From the NCBI GenBank assembly GCA_900540045.1, contig UQEF01000030.1, positions 1-28,654 on the forward strand: a stretch of 28,654 nt of DNA. The letters run 5' to 3'. This document shows, piece after piece, positions 1-7,119 of the stretch (position 1 is its first letter; each line of letters begins with the position of its first letter). A program made the position numbers and the translations under genes. The DNA is from an uncultured Eubacteriales bacterium (GTDB taxonomy: Bacteria; Bacillota; Clostridia; Christensenellales; Aristaeellaceae). Under the pieces are notes generated by a model. The model ran no database searches, was not told the origin of the DNA, and saw only the letters and a program-made list of their open reading frames with translations.

Positions 1-1351
1 ACATCACCGCGATGCCCTGCTGCTTGAGCTGGTTCATCAGGTGGTAGATCTCCACCTTGGCCGCCACGTCGATGCCGCGCGTGGGCTCGTCAAAGATGAC
101 CACCCGCGAGTTGCGTGCCAGCCACTTGGCCACGACCACCTTCTGCTGGTTGCCGCCGGACAGGTTGGCCGCGTCCACATCCAACGACGGGGTTTTGATC
201 TGCAAATTCCGGACCGCACGGTCGCACATGGCGTTTTCCCTGCTGTGGCTGACCACGCCCAGCCGGTTGCACAAAAGGTCCAGGTTGGGAAGCGCAATAT
301 TGTGGCGGATGCTCAGCTTGGTGCACAGGCCGTCCTTCTTGCGGTCCTCCGGCGCCAGCACCACCCCCTGACGGATGGCGTCCGCCGGACTGTGAATGGC
401 GATTTCCCTGCCGTCGAGGAAAATCTGCCCGGACTGCTTGGGGTCGATGCCGAAAATGGCGCGCGTGGTTTCGGTGCGCCCGGCGCCCATCAGGCCCGCA
501 AAACCCACGATTTCACCCTCGCAGAGGGAGAAGCTGATGTTACGGACCATGCGCCCGGCGTTGAGGTTTTTGACCTCGAAGATCTTCTTGCCCTTTTCGC
601 AGGTCACGCGGGGGAATTTCTCCTTGATCTCGCGGCCCACCATGTGCGTGATGATCTGGTCGATGGTGGTGTCGGCGAAGTTCATGGTGGTGATATACTG
701 GCCGTCGCGCATGATGGTCACGCGGTCCACGATGTGCTGCAGCTCCTCCAGCCGGTGGGAGATATACACGATGCCGTGGTCCGAGGCGCGCAGGTCGCGG
801 ATGATGCGGAACAGGTCCTCGATCTCGCGCGCGGTCAAAGCGGAGGTGGGCTCATCCATGATGAGGATGCGTGCGTCCATTGACAGCGCCTTGGCGATCT
901 CCACCATCTGCTGCTTGGAAATGGGCAGGTCGCCCACCACCGTGCGGGGGGAGATGTCGATCTTGAGCCGACCCAGCACCTCGGCGGCCTCTGCCTCCAT
1001 CTCGCGCTGATTGAGCACCACGCCGCGCACCTTTTCGCGTCCCAGGAACATATTTTCAGCCACGGTGAGGTGGCGGCACATGTTGAGCTCCTGGTGGATG
1101 ATGGCCACGCCCGCGGCCTGGGCCTGCTTGGGGGTGAGGTTGCCATACGCCTTGCCCTGGATTTCCATGTCGCCGCTGTCGCGGGTGTAGACGCCACTGA
1201 GCACCTTCATCAGCGTGGATTTGCCCGCGCCGTTTTCCCCCAGAAGCGCCATGACCTCGCCGCTTCGCAGCTCGAAATCCACATGGTCCAGCGCCTTTAC
1301 GCCGGGAAACGACTTGCAGATATCGTGCATGGATACGATGATGTCGTTCAT
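1..1351 (-). CDS. Sugar ABC transporter ATP-binding protein, RbsA/MglA type (partial, C-terminus cut off)
   Basis: This is the double-ATPase subunit of a carbohydrate ABC importer (CUT2 family: ribose, galactose, xylose and similar sugars). About 450 residues are visible, read from the complement of the first 1351 bases; family members are near 500, so some 50 residues lie beyond the window edge. The N-terminal half has Walker A GENGAGKST (about residues 38-46) and Walker B ILIMDEPTSA. The C-terminal half has the degenerate P-loop GLMGAGRTE, the signature LSGGNQQKV and Walker B VIFDEPTRGID, the usual two-domain pattern. The ATG at 1351 is preceded by AAAGGGG at 8 bases spacing. The cognate permease and binding protein are not visible and may lie beyond the window start. 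The sugar cannot be assigned. Family call very sure. Confidence 0.95.
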   Translation of the reverse strand, partial: MNDIIVSMHDICKSFPGVKALDHVDFELRSGEVMALLGENGAGKSTLMKVLSGVYTRDSGDMEIQGKAYGNLTPKQAQAAGVAIIHQELNMCRHLTVAENMFLGREKVRGVVLNQREMEAEAAEVLGRLKIDISPRTVVGDLPISKQQMVEIAKALSMDARILIMDEPTSALTAREIEDLFRIIRDLRASDHGIVYISHRLEELQHIVDRVTIMRDGQYITTMNFADTTIDQIITHMVGREIKEKFPRVTCEKGKKIFEVKNLNAGRMVRNISFSLCEGEIVGFAGLMGAGRTETTRAIFGIDPKQSGQIFLDGREIAIHSPADAIRQGVVLAPEDRKKDGLCTKLSIRHNIALPNLDLLCNRLGVVSHSRENAMCDRAVRNLQIKTPSLDVDAANLSGGNQQKVVVAKWLARNSRVVIFDEPTRGIDVAAKVEIYHLMNQLKQQGIAVM

Positions 1352-1393
1352 TGGCCTAGCCCCTTTGTCTGATTTGCTTGTTTCGGTGAAAAA

Positions 1394-1402
1394 AGTATAG
1401 CA
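1394..1402 (-). promoter_or_regulatory. Extended -10 promoter for the sugar ABC gene
   Basis: On the minus strand this reads TGCTATACT, an extended -10 (TGnTATAAT type) about 43 bases upstream of the ATG at 1351. No good -35 was found. It lies between the terminator of the upstream unit and the gene, which suggests separate transcription. Confidence 0.5.
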
Positions 1403-1473
1403 TTTCAACGGCCGCCGAAGAAATGGGGGTTCTTTGGTTTTCAGGGGGCTTTTTTATGGAGTTTTGATGGAAC

Positions 1474-1499
1474 AAAAAAAGGCCCCGGCGACCGGGGCC
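1474..1499 (-). terminator. Rho-independent terminator of the amylase-ROK-SIS unit
   Basis: An 8-bp perfect GC stem (GGCCCCGG, three-base loop, CCGGGGCC; 1481-1499) is followed on the minus strand by seven T (1474-1480). It sits just after the SIS gene stop at 1517. Confidence 0.9.
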
Positions 1500-1516
1500 G
1501 CCGGAGTGATGTGAAA

Positions 1517-2182
1517 TCATTGTGCCGGAGGGAAGAACGCGTACTCCAGCATCAGGCACAGGGCATGATAGACGGGCAGGTGCAATTCCTGTACCATAAA
1601 GGTTTCCGATACGCCCACCACCACGCTCGCGTCGCACAGGGGACGCAGCTTTCCGCCCGTGCCGCCGGAGAGCAGCGCCACGCGCATGCCGCGCGCGTGC
1701 GCAACCATGGCCGCCGCCACGGCGTTTGCGGCGTTGCCGGAGGTGGAGATACACAGCAGCACATCCCCCGGACGGCCCAGTCCATATACCTGCTGGGCAA
1801 AGGATACGCCGCCGCTCACGTCATTTTGAAGCGCCGTGGACAGCGCGGCGTTTTCCACCAGCGCCACGGCAGGCAGCGCGCCCTCCAACAGGGCGGCGAG
1901 CTGCTCTCCCTCCTGACCGTAGCGCTCGCCAAGGATACAGGCAACCTCCGGGTCGATGGGGCGGGGAAGGGTGAAGCTCTTCATCAGTTCGCCCACGATG
2001 TGCAGCGCGTCGGCAGCGCTGCCGCCGTTGCCGCAGACCAGCAGCTTTCCGCCGGAGGCAAACGACTGGCGGATGAGTTCATAGAGCGCGCGAAGGTCCT
2101 CCTTTTGCGGGGCCAGAATGGGGTGGCGATCCACAAGAGCGTCCAGCACGGCTTCGGGGCCGGCGTAACGGATATGAGCCAT
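1517..2182 (-). CDS. SIS-domain phosphosugar isomerase, GmhA-like
   Basis: A 221-residue protein with one sugar isomerase (SIS) domain of the GmhA/DiaA type. Visible motifs are CGNGGSAADALHIVGEL (about 50-66), the phosphate-binding STSGNA and, near the C-terminus, ETFMVQELHLPVYH, which resembles the conserved Glu/His segment of sedoheptulose-7-phosphate isomerases. It should isomerise or bind a sugar phosphate in the cytoplasm. No heptose pathway genes are present, so true GmhA activity is uncertain. The ATG is preceded by AAGGAGG at 9 bases. It lies 27 bases after the ROK kinase gene and is followed by a strong terminator, so a kinase-then-isomerase job on the same sugar is a reasonable inference. 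Confidence 0.88.
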   Translation of the reverse strand: MAHIRYAGPEAVLDALVDRHPILAPQKEDLRALYELIRQSFASGGKLLVCGNGGSAADALHIVGELMKSFTLPRPIDPEVACILGERYGQEGEQLAALLEGALPAVALVENAALSTALQNDVSGGVSFAQQVYGLGRPGDVLLCISTSGNAANAVAAAMVAHARGMRVALLSGGTGGKLRPLCDASVVVGVSETFMVQELHLPVYHALCLMLEYAFFPPAQ

Positions 2183-2209
2183 GGTCGAGTTCCTCCTTGT
2201 TTTTGGTAC

Positions 2210-3157
2210 TTAGGCCTGCTCGGCTCCGGCCATGGCAATGGCCAGCGCGGCATAGTCGCCGATGCGGTCGCCAAGGGCGGCGGGCAGGATGCGGCAGGCG
2301 GCCAGCGAGGCGGGAAGCGCTTCCTGCGCCAATGTGCGAAGCATGCCGTCGCGCAGCAGTCCTTCGCAGCGGGCATAGATAGAGCCGATCACGATGCGCT
2401 CCGGGTTCAGCAGGTCCACCAGCAGGGCCAGTCCGCGCCCCAGCTGGCGCGCCACATGGCCCAGCGCCTCCAGCGCCAGCGGGTCGCCCCGCCCGGCGGC
2501 CTCTGCCACAACGCGGGCCGTGAGCGGACCGGAGCCCATGGAAACGGGCGCGCCCTTCTGCCGTTCGCGCAGGACCAGCGTCTCGGCCAGCTGGCGGATG
2601 CCGCCGCCCGAGCAGAACCCCTCAAACGAGCCCTCCTTGCCGTAGCCCGTGGGGCCGTAATCGCTCAATCGCCAGTGCCCCAGCTCACCCGCCATGCCGC
2701 AGGCACCCCGGTACAGCCGCCCGTCCAGAATCAGTCCCGCGCCCAGGCCCGTCCCAAAGGTGAGAAAAGCCATGCTCCGGCAGCCCTGGCCCGCGCCCCA
2801 CCGCCATTCGGCCAGGGCACAGGCGTTGGCGTCGTTTTCCATGAAAGCGGGCGCACCCAGCGCCCGGGTGATCCGTTCCGTCCAGGAGGCGCCGCTCCAG
2901 CCGGGCAGATTGGGCGGGTTAAGCAGCGTGCCGCTCTCACAGTCCAGCGGACCGCCAGCACTTACGCCCGCGCCCAGCACGCGGCACCCCGCCGTCATAT
3001 CCAGCGCCATGGCGCACATGCGCTCCATAGCCTCCGCCTGCGTAGCGGGCGTGGCGATCTCGTGCCGCTTGAGCACGCAGGCCGCGCCCGCCTGCTCCAC
3101 GCCCGTGCATACGGCGCATTTGGTGCCGCCGATGTCAAACCCCACCCAGCAGTCCAT
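2210..3157 (-). CDS. ROK family sugar kinase (atypical zinc-site segment)
   Basis: A 315-residue protein of the ROK family (repressor, ORF, kinase), probably an ATP-dependent sugar or amino-sugar kinase. It has the N-terminal phosphate loop DIGGTK (8-13), the catalytic-type ENDAN (Asp109), FGTGLGAG (134-141) and the Gly-His pair at 160-161. The usual cysteine-rich zinc motif (CxCGxxGCxE) that follows is absent; the place is taken by a GPTGYGKEGSFEGFCSG segment (about 169-184). There is no N-terminal helix-turn-helix, so it is a kinase-type rather than a repressor-type ROK protein. GAAAGGAG lies 7 bases before the ATG. It sits between the amylase and the SIS isomerase, and a weak promoter just upstream may allow expression apart from the amylase. 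The substrate cannot be read from sequence. Confidence 0.9.
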   Translation of the reverse strand: MDCWVGFDIGGTKCAVCTGVEQAGAACVLKRHEIATPATQAEAMERMCAMALDMTAGCRVLGAGVSAGGPLDCESGTLLNPPNLPGWSGASWTERITRALGAPAFMENDANACALAEWRWGAGQGCRSMAFLTFGTGLGAGLILDGRLYRGACGMAGELGHWRLSDYGPTGYGKEGSFEGFCSGGGIRQLAETLVLRERQKGAPVSMGSGPLTARVVAEAAGRGDPLALEALGHVARQLGRGLALLVDLLNPERIVIGSIYARCEGLLRDGMLRTLAQEALPASLAACRILPAALGDRIGDYAALAIAMAGAEQA

Positions 3158-3194
3158 ACAGCCGCTCCTTTCCCCATGGGTTCTTTTGTCAAAG

Positions 3195-3222
3195 AGTATA
3201 ACACAGGCGCACGGAAAAGCAA
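3195..3222 (-). promoter_or_regulatory. Possible internal promoter for the ROK-SIS pair
   Basis: On the minus strand TTGCTT (3217-3222), a 16-base spacer and the extended -10 TGTTATACT (3195-3203) fill the 66-base gap between the amylase stop and the ROK start. The -35 match is partial. Confidence 0.4.
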
Positions 3223-3223
3223 G

Positions 3224-4738
3224 CTATCCGCGTTTGCACAGCAGCTCGCGCAGGCGGGCGCGCAGCTCGGCCAGCTTGCGGTTGATGAAATCGCCCAGCC
3301 TCAGACGCGGCACATAGAGGCTGGCGCCGCCCCCGCCTACGGAGAAGACGCCGCAGCCCTCGCCGTCAATGATCACGCTCCGCTGCCCGCCCAGCACGCA
3401 GCGGAAGGTGGTGCCGGCATAGAACGTGCCCACATACATCCGCTTTTGTCCGCCCGGACCATCCGAGCAGAGAAAAGCCAGTCCGCTGCCGGGATAGGTG
3501 CGCAGGCCTTCGCGCGTGAAACCGATGATGTTGGGATGGTCGAAGTAATCCCGCTCCTCGCCAAAGGCGTTGAAGCGGCGTACCTTGAGAAGCAGTTCCA
3601 GCTCGCTTACCGCGCCGATGCGGCGGCTGGGGATGCCGTAGAGATCGCCGTAGAACACGCAGGGATAGCCGTAGGCCCGCAGCAGGATCAGGCCGTAGGC
3701 CGCGGCCTTGAACCAGCCATCCACCCAGCTTTCCAGCGATTGACCGGGCTGGGTGTCGTGGTTGTCCACAAAGGTTACCGCAAGGTCGGGCCGGGCGCCC
3801 ACCAGCGTGCCCTCAAACAGGCGGCTCATGTCAAACTGCCCGTTGCCGCGGGAAATCTCGTGAAAATGCTGGTGCAGCGGCACATCAAAGAGGCTCATGC
3901 TGAAGTCGACCTTCCCAAGGTAGTCCAGCAGCACATTCACGTCCTGATGCCAGTATTCGCCCACGGCGAACAGCTCGCGGCCCGCGTAGGCGCGCATATC
4001 CGCCAGCCATGCCTTGTAGAACGAGGCGCTGATGTGCTTGACCGCGTCCAGCCGGAAGCCGTCCGGCTCCGTGGTGTCGATGTACCAGTGCCCCCAGCGG
4101 CTCAGTTCCTCGCGCACGGCGGGATAGTCCGTATCCACGTCCGCTCCCATCAGGTAGTCATAGTTGCCCCGCTCCTTGTCCACATCCTGCTGCCAGGTTT
4201 TCCCGCCGATGCGGTACAGGCCCGAGCGGTGCGTGGCGTCATTCCAGTCCACGCCGCTGAAGCACTCGTACGTCCAGATGAAATCGCTGTATTTGCCTGC
4301 GCGGCCGGGAAAGGTGAAACGTGTAAAAACGACGGCAGGAATTTCAGGCGTATCGGTCTGGGAGCGGTCGTCGGGATTGTCGCAGTGTACGGTCACCTGT
4401 TCGGATTCATCCGCGCCCATGCGATGGTTGAGCACGATATCGGGCAGCACCTGCAGGTCCGCCAGGTGCAGCATGCGGATGGCCGCCAGGTATTCGGCAC
4501 GCGTTCCGTACTTGGTGCGCACCGTGCCCTTCTGGTCAAACTCACCCAGGTCATAGGTATCATATACGCCGTATCCCACATCGTTGATACCGGCGCTGCC
4601 CTTGTAGGCGGGCGGCAGCCATACGGCTGTAAAACCCATGCGCCGCAGCTGCAGCGCATCCCGTCCGGCCTTGCGCCATAGCTCGCAGTCGTTGGGAAGT
4701 TCCCATTCAAAATATTGCAGCATCACGCTGTTGAGCAT
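3224..4738 (-). CDS. Cytoplasmic alpha-amylase, glycoside hydrolase family 13
   Basis: A 504-residue GH13 enzyme that hydrolyses alpha-1,4 glucans or maltodextrins. There is no signal peptide, and the start MLNSVMLQYFEWE is typical of intracellular AmyS-like amylases. Catalytic landmarks, counted from the chosen start: LNH (103-105), GFRLDAVKH with nucleophile Asp231, acid/base Glu261 in GEYW, and VDNHD with the transition-state Asp328. I chose ATG 4738 because AAGGAGG lies 8 bases upstream of it; the in-frame GTG at 4747 overlaps that Shine-Dalgarno and would be a poor start. The gene heads the amylase-ROK-SIS group. No clear promoter could be seen upstream. The family and active site are certain; the exact substrate is not. 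Confidence 0.95.
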   Translation of the reverse strand: MLNSVMLQYFEWELPNDCELWRKAGRDALQLRRMGFTAVWLPPAYKGSAGINDVGYGVYDTYDLGEFDQKGTVRTKYGTRAEYLAAIRMLHLADLQVLPDIVLNHRMGADESEQVTVHCDNPDDRSQTDTPEIPAVVFTRFTFPGRAGKYSDFIWTYECFSGVDWNDATHRSGLYRIGGKTWQQDVDKERGNYDYLMGADVDTDYPAVREELSRWGHWYIDTTEPDGFRLDAVKHISASFYKAWLADMRAYAGRELFAVGEYWHQDVNVLLDYLGKVDFSMSLFDVPLHQHFHEISRGNGQFDMSRLFEGTLVGARPDLAVTFVDNHDTQPGQSLESWVDGWFKAAAYGLILLRAYGYPCVFYGDLYGIPSRRIGAVSELELLLKVRRFNAFGEERDYFDHPNIIGFTREGLRTYPGSGLAFLCSDGPGGQKRMYVGTFYAGTTFRCVLGGQRSVIIDGEGCGVFSVGGGGASLYVPRLRLGDFINRKLAELRARLRELLCKRG

Positions 4739-4935
4739 GAGATCCACCTCCTTGGGGAGCAGAAAAAAATGCCCCCCTGATGATTATATGCAACGGATAC
4801 ATGCCGGGCAAGCGGCAGGCAGCGCGGCGCGTGCGCGGAAAGCTGGTCAAATTCCAGCAAAACAAACGTTTTTCGCTCCGGCAACGGCAAAGCTGCGAAG
4901 GGCCACTTTTTACAAATGGACAAAAAACATATAGG

Positions 4936-5120
4936 TTCAGCCTGTCGAAAAACGTATTTGGGAGGCCTGGTGGGCCGCCGCCTTCCCACAGCAAGCCGTA
5001 CCCGGCGACAGGCGCGGTGGATTCGCAAACCTTGTGTGTCTCCCCGTCGCGCTCAAAGCGCAGGGAAAACGTGTTCTGGCGGAGAAAGACGGCGCAGCCG
5101 GACTTTCACGACACGCTGAA
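4936..5120. repeat. Imperfect inverted repeat in the 4739-5253 gap
   Basis: The 515-base gap between the divergent amylase and DUF6273 genes has no convincing gene. It contains TTCAGCCTGTCGAAAAA (4936-4952) and, inverted, TTTCACGACACGCTGAA (5104-5120), which match at 14 of 17 positions when one is reverse-complemented. A related 17-mer, TTTTTCGACAACTTGAA, occurs at 28501-28517. This could be a REP-like or MITE-like remnant. An open frame runs through the gap into the DUF6273 gene, but its first part shows no coding character. Confidence 0.35.
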
Positions 5121-5154
5121 AGGCTGCGAATCAGACTTTTTCGGCATCCTGCAC

Positions 5155-5183
5155 TTTACATTTTATTACCAGTGTGTTATATA
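5155..5183 (+). promoter_or_regulatory. Promoter of the DUF6273 gene
   Basis: TTTACA (5155-5160), a 17-base spacer and TATATA (5178-5183) lie about 70 bases before the ATG at 5254. Spacing is ideal and both boxes are close to the sigma-A consensus. Confidence 0.6.
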
Positions 5184-5253
5184 TGTCAGCAAAGCGGCGC
5201 GCTGTGCCGCCAATCATTCGCCGGGAAGCGGCGAAGAAAGAAGGGCAGACAGG

Positions 5254-5931
5254 ATGAAACGGATTTTTGCGGCTGTGCTGGCGCTGTGCCTGTGCGCGGC
5301 GGGCGCTGCCATGGCGCAGGAAAGCGAGGATGGATGGGCCGCGGGTGATACGGTCGTCTTTGGCAGCTATGAGCAGGACAATGTTTTGACCAACGGCAAG
5401 GAGCCGCTGGAGTGGATCGTGCTCAAAACAGAGGGCGACCGTGCGATGCTGATTACGCGATACCTGATTGATGCGCGGGCCTATCACAAGGCGTTTGTGA
5501 AAATGACGTGGAGCGAATGCACGCTGCGCCAGTGGCTCAACGATACCTTCCTGAAAGAAGCGTTTTCCCAGGAGGAACAGGCGCGCATTGAGGAAGTCCT
5601 GGTGGTCAACGACGACAATCCGCACTACAGCACGCGGGGCGGCGAGGATACCATGGACCGGGTGTTCCTGCTCAGCGAGGCGGAAGTGCTCGAATTTTTC
5701 CCTCAGCAGGAGCAGCGCGCCTGCCAGGCGACCGAATACGCCAAGGCGCAGGGCGCGTATGTGGATGAAAACAACGGCAATTCGTGGTGGTGGCTGCGCT
5801 CGCCGGGCGTGCGGCCCGTGGACGCGTGCGGCGTGCGCGCGGACGGGCGCATCAGCGGCTACGGCAGCCGGGATGTGAACCGTCCCAGCGGCACCATTCG
5901 CCCGGTGATCTGGGTAACCATGGGCGAATAG
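5254..5931 (+). CDS. Secreted DUF6273 domain protein
   Basis: A 225-residue protein with an N-terminal signal peptide (MKRIFAAVLALCLC, likely cut after AMA near residue 20). The rest resembles DUF6273, common in gut Clostridia: an early VVFGSYEQD followed by LEWIVL, a central WSECTLRQWLND segment, and the C-terminal WWWLRSPG, then DVNRPSGTIRPVIWV. The biochemical role of the domain is unknown. There is no lipobox, sorting signal or membrane anchor, so it is probably released or loosely wall-associated. I chose ATG 5254 because AGAAGGG lies 8 bases upstream, it begins a good signal peptide, and the promoter at 5155-5183 would exclude the more upstream in-frame starts. It is a single-gene unit with its own promoter and terminator. 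Confidence 0.85.
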   Translation: MKRIFAAVLALCLCAAGAAMAQESEDGWAAGDTVVFGSYEQDNVLTNGKEPLEWIVLKTEGDRAMLITRYLIDARAYHKAFVKMTWSECTLRQWLNDTFLKEAFSQEEQARIEEVLVVNDDNPHYSTRGGEDTMDRVFLLSEAEVLEFFPQQEQRACQATEYAKAQGAYVDENNGNSWWWLRSPGVRPVDACGVRADGRISGYGSRDVNRPSGTIRPVIWVTMGE

Positions 5932-5949
5932 AGCCCCCAAATGAGATGA

Positions 5950-6014
5950 GCCGCGGCAGGAAACCATGAGCTGGCATAGCGCCAGCCGCGCTTTCCGCCG
6001 CGGCCTGTTTTTTT
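5950..6014 (+). terminator. Terminator of the DUF6273 gene
   Basis: A long hairpin: GCCGCGGC (5950-5957) and GGAAA (5959-5963) pair with TTTCC (5992-5996) and GCCGCGGC (5997-6004). An inner GCTGGC/GCCAGC hairpin sits in the loop. Seven T (6008-6014) follow. The T-tract overlaps the stop codon of the convergent CapA-like gene. Confidence 0.85.
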
Positions 6015-7119
6015 ATTCTCCAGTCGGTGCCGCCGCCTCCTGGGTCGGGGTCGAATCAGGATGCGGGGTCAGGGTCGGTTCCGGGGTGGGAGCGGGGAGG
6101 TAGGCGTAGTCGCGCCAGCCGTCGCCCTGGGCCACGGGGCCCTCCTGGCCCTCGCTGGCCGCGTCAATGCGCGCCCAGACCGCCTCGGCGGCCTCGCCCG
6201 TCACCAGGCGGGGCTGGAAATCGTTAACCTCCGGGTCGCCGGACACATTGGCCGCGTACACGCGCAGCTGCTGGCCCAGGTAGGTGCCGTCGTCATCAAA
6301 GGTCAGGGTCAGGCGCAGGGCGCAGCTTTCCAGCGCCCGCACCTTCACGTTGCCGCCGAAGCAGAAGTTGCCCATGCTGTAGAAGATGTAGCGGCCATTG
6401 TAGACCTCCATTCCCTGCACCACATGCGGATGGCTGCCCGCGATGAAATCCGCGCCCATGTCGATGAGCTTATGGGCCAGATCGATCTGCGCATTGGTGT
6501 GCTGGGAGGAATACTCCGTGCCGGCGTGCTGGGCAAAGATGATGGCGTTTACGCCCTCCTCCTCGCGCAGAATACGGATCTGTTCTTTCAGCTGTTCCCG
6601 CAGGGAAAAGAAGTGCACGCGCTGCATGCCGAAAAAGGCGATCTTGATGCCGTCCTTTTCGAAGATGTAGGGGGTCAGCTCGTCAAAGACGTGCACGCCC
6701 GCGCCGGTGAGCGCCTCAACGGTGCTGGTCTTGCCCCGCTTGCCGTAATCCAGCGTGTGGTTGTTGTCCAGGTTGACGGCCTCGATGCTGGACAGCGGCA
6801 GGATGCGGGCAAAGTCTGTCGGGCCGCGGAAACAGTAGGTTTTGTTGACGGCGTCGCGGCTGTCGTCCTTGAGCACGCCTTCAAAGTTGATGATGGTCAG
6901 ATCATCTTCGGAAAAGAAGTCGCGCATCTTCTCAAAGAAATAGGTGTACCCCTCTTTCCTGGCGTAATCGTGGAAGGAACCCTCGCGGTTGATCAGCCAG
7001 TCCTCGCCGCCCAGCGTGCAGTCGCCTACAAAGGTGAGGGTGACGGTCTTTTCGGCCAGCGCCGTGCCGCTCGCGGCAAGCAGGACCAGACACAACGCCG
7101 CTGCAAGGGCCTTACGCAT
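6013..7119 (-). CDS. CapA-like protein (poly-gamma-glutamate capsule / metallophosphatase-like domain)
   Basis: A 368-residue secreted protein. It has a signal peptide (MRKALAAALCLVLLAASG, likely cut after ALA), then a CapA domain of the calcineurin-like superfamily. Visible motifs are FVGDCTLGG, NFEGVL, NNHTLDYG and, further on, GSHPHVVQG, the Asp/Asn/His positions expected for this fold. The last 30 residues or so are a Pro/Thr-rich tail that may thread through the wall. CapA proteins are linked to poly-gamma-glutamate capsule, but many clostridial relatives have no known substrate, and no capB/capC genes are present. I chose ATG 7119 because GGAAAGGAGG lies 6 bases upstream. It overlaps the Lgt-like stop codon by 8 bases, which suggests translational coupling. 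It is the last gene of the three-gene operon. Confidence 0.88.
   Translation of the reverse strand: MRKALAAALCLVLLAASGTALAEKTVTLTFVGDCTLGGEDWLINREGSFHDYARKEGYTYFFEKMRDFFSEDDLTIINFEGVLKDDSRDAVNKTYCFRGPTDFARILPLSSIEAVNLDNNHTLDYGKRGKTSTVEALTGAGVHVFDELTPYIFEKDGIKIAFFGMQRVHFFSLREQLKEQIRILREEEGVNAIIFAQHAGTEYSSQHTNAQIDLAHKLIDMGADFIAGSHPHVVQGMEVYNGRYIFYSMGNFCFGGNVKVRALESCALRLTLTFDDDGTYLGQQLRVYAANVSGDPEVNDFQPRLVTGEAAEAVWARIDAASEGQEGPVAQGDGWRDYAYLPAPTPEPTLTPHPDSTPTQEAAAPTGE

Noticed and set aside
1511..4681. Plus-strand open frame of over 1000 codons antisense to the SIS, ROK and amylase genes
   Set aside because: It is the mirror of three genes with clear domains on the minus strand. The product is rich in Ala, Gly, His and Gln with no motif, as expected for antisense frames in GC-rich DNA, and it has no plausible promoter or ribosome site.
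4739..5150. A promoter for the amylase on the minus strand
   Set aside because: Candidate boxes (TCGACA with TATATG, TTGTCC with weak partners) had wrong spacing.
4780..5253. N-terminal extension of the DUF6273 frame
   Set aside because: The promoter at 5155-5183, the ribosome site at 5240-5245 and the signal peptide starting at 5254 all support the shorter gene. The extension has no coding character.
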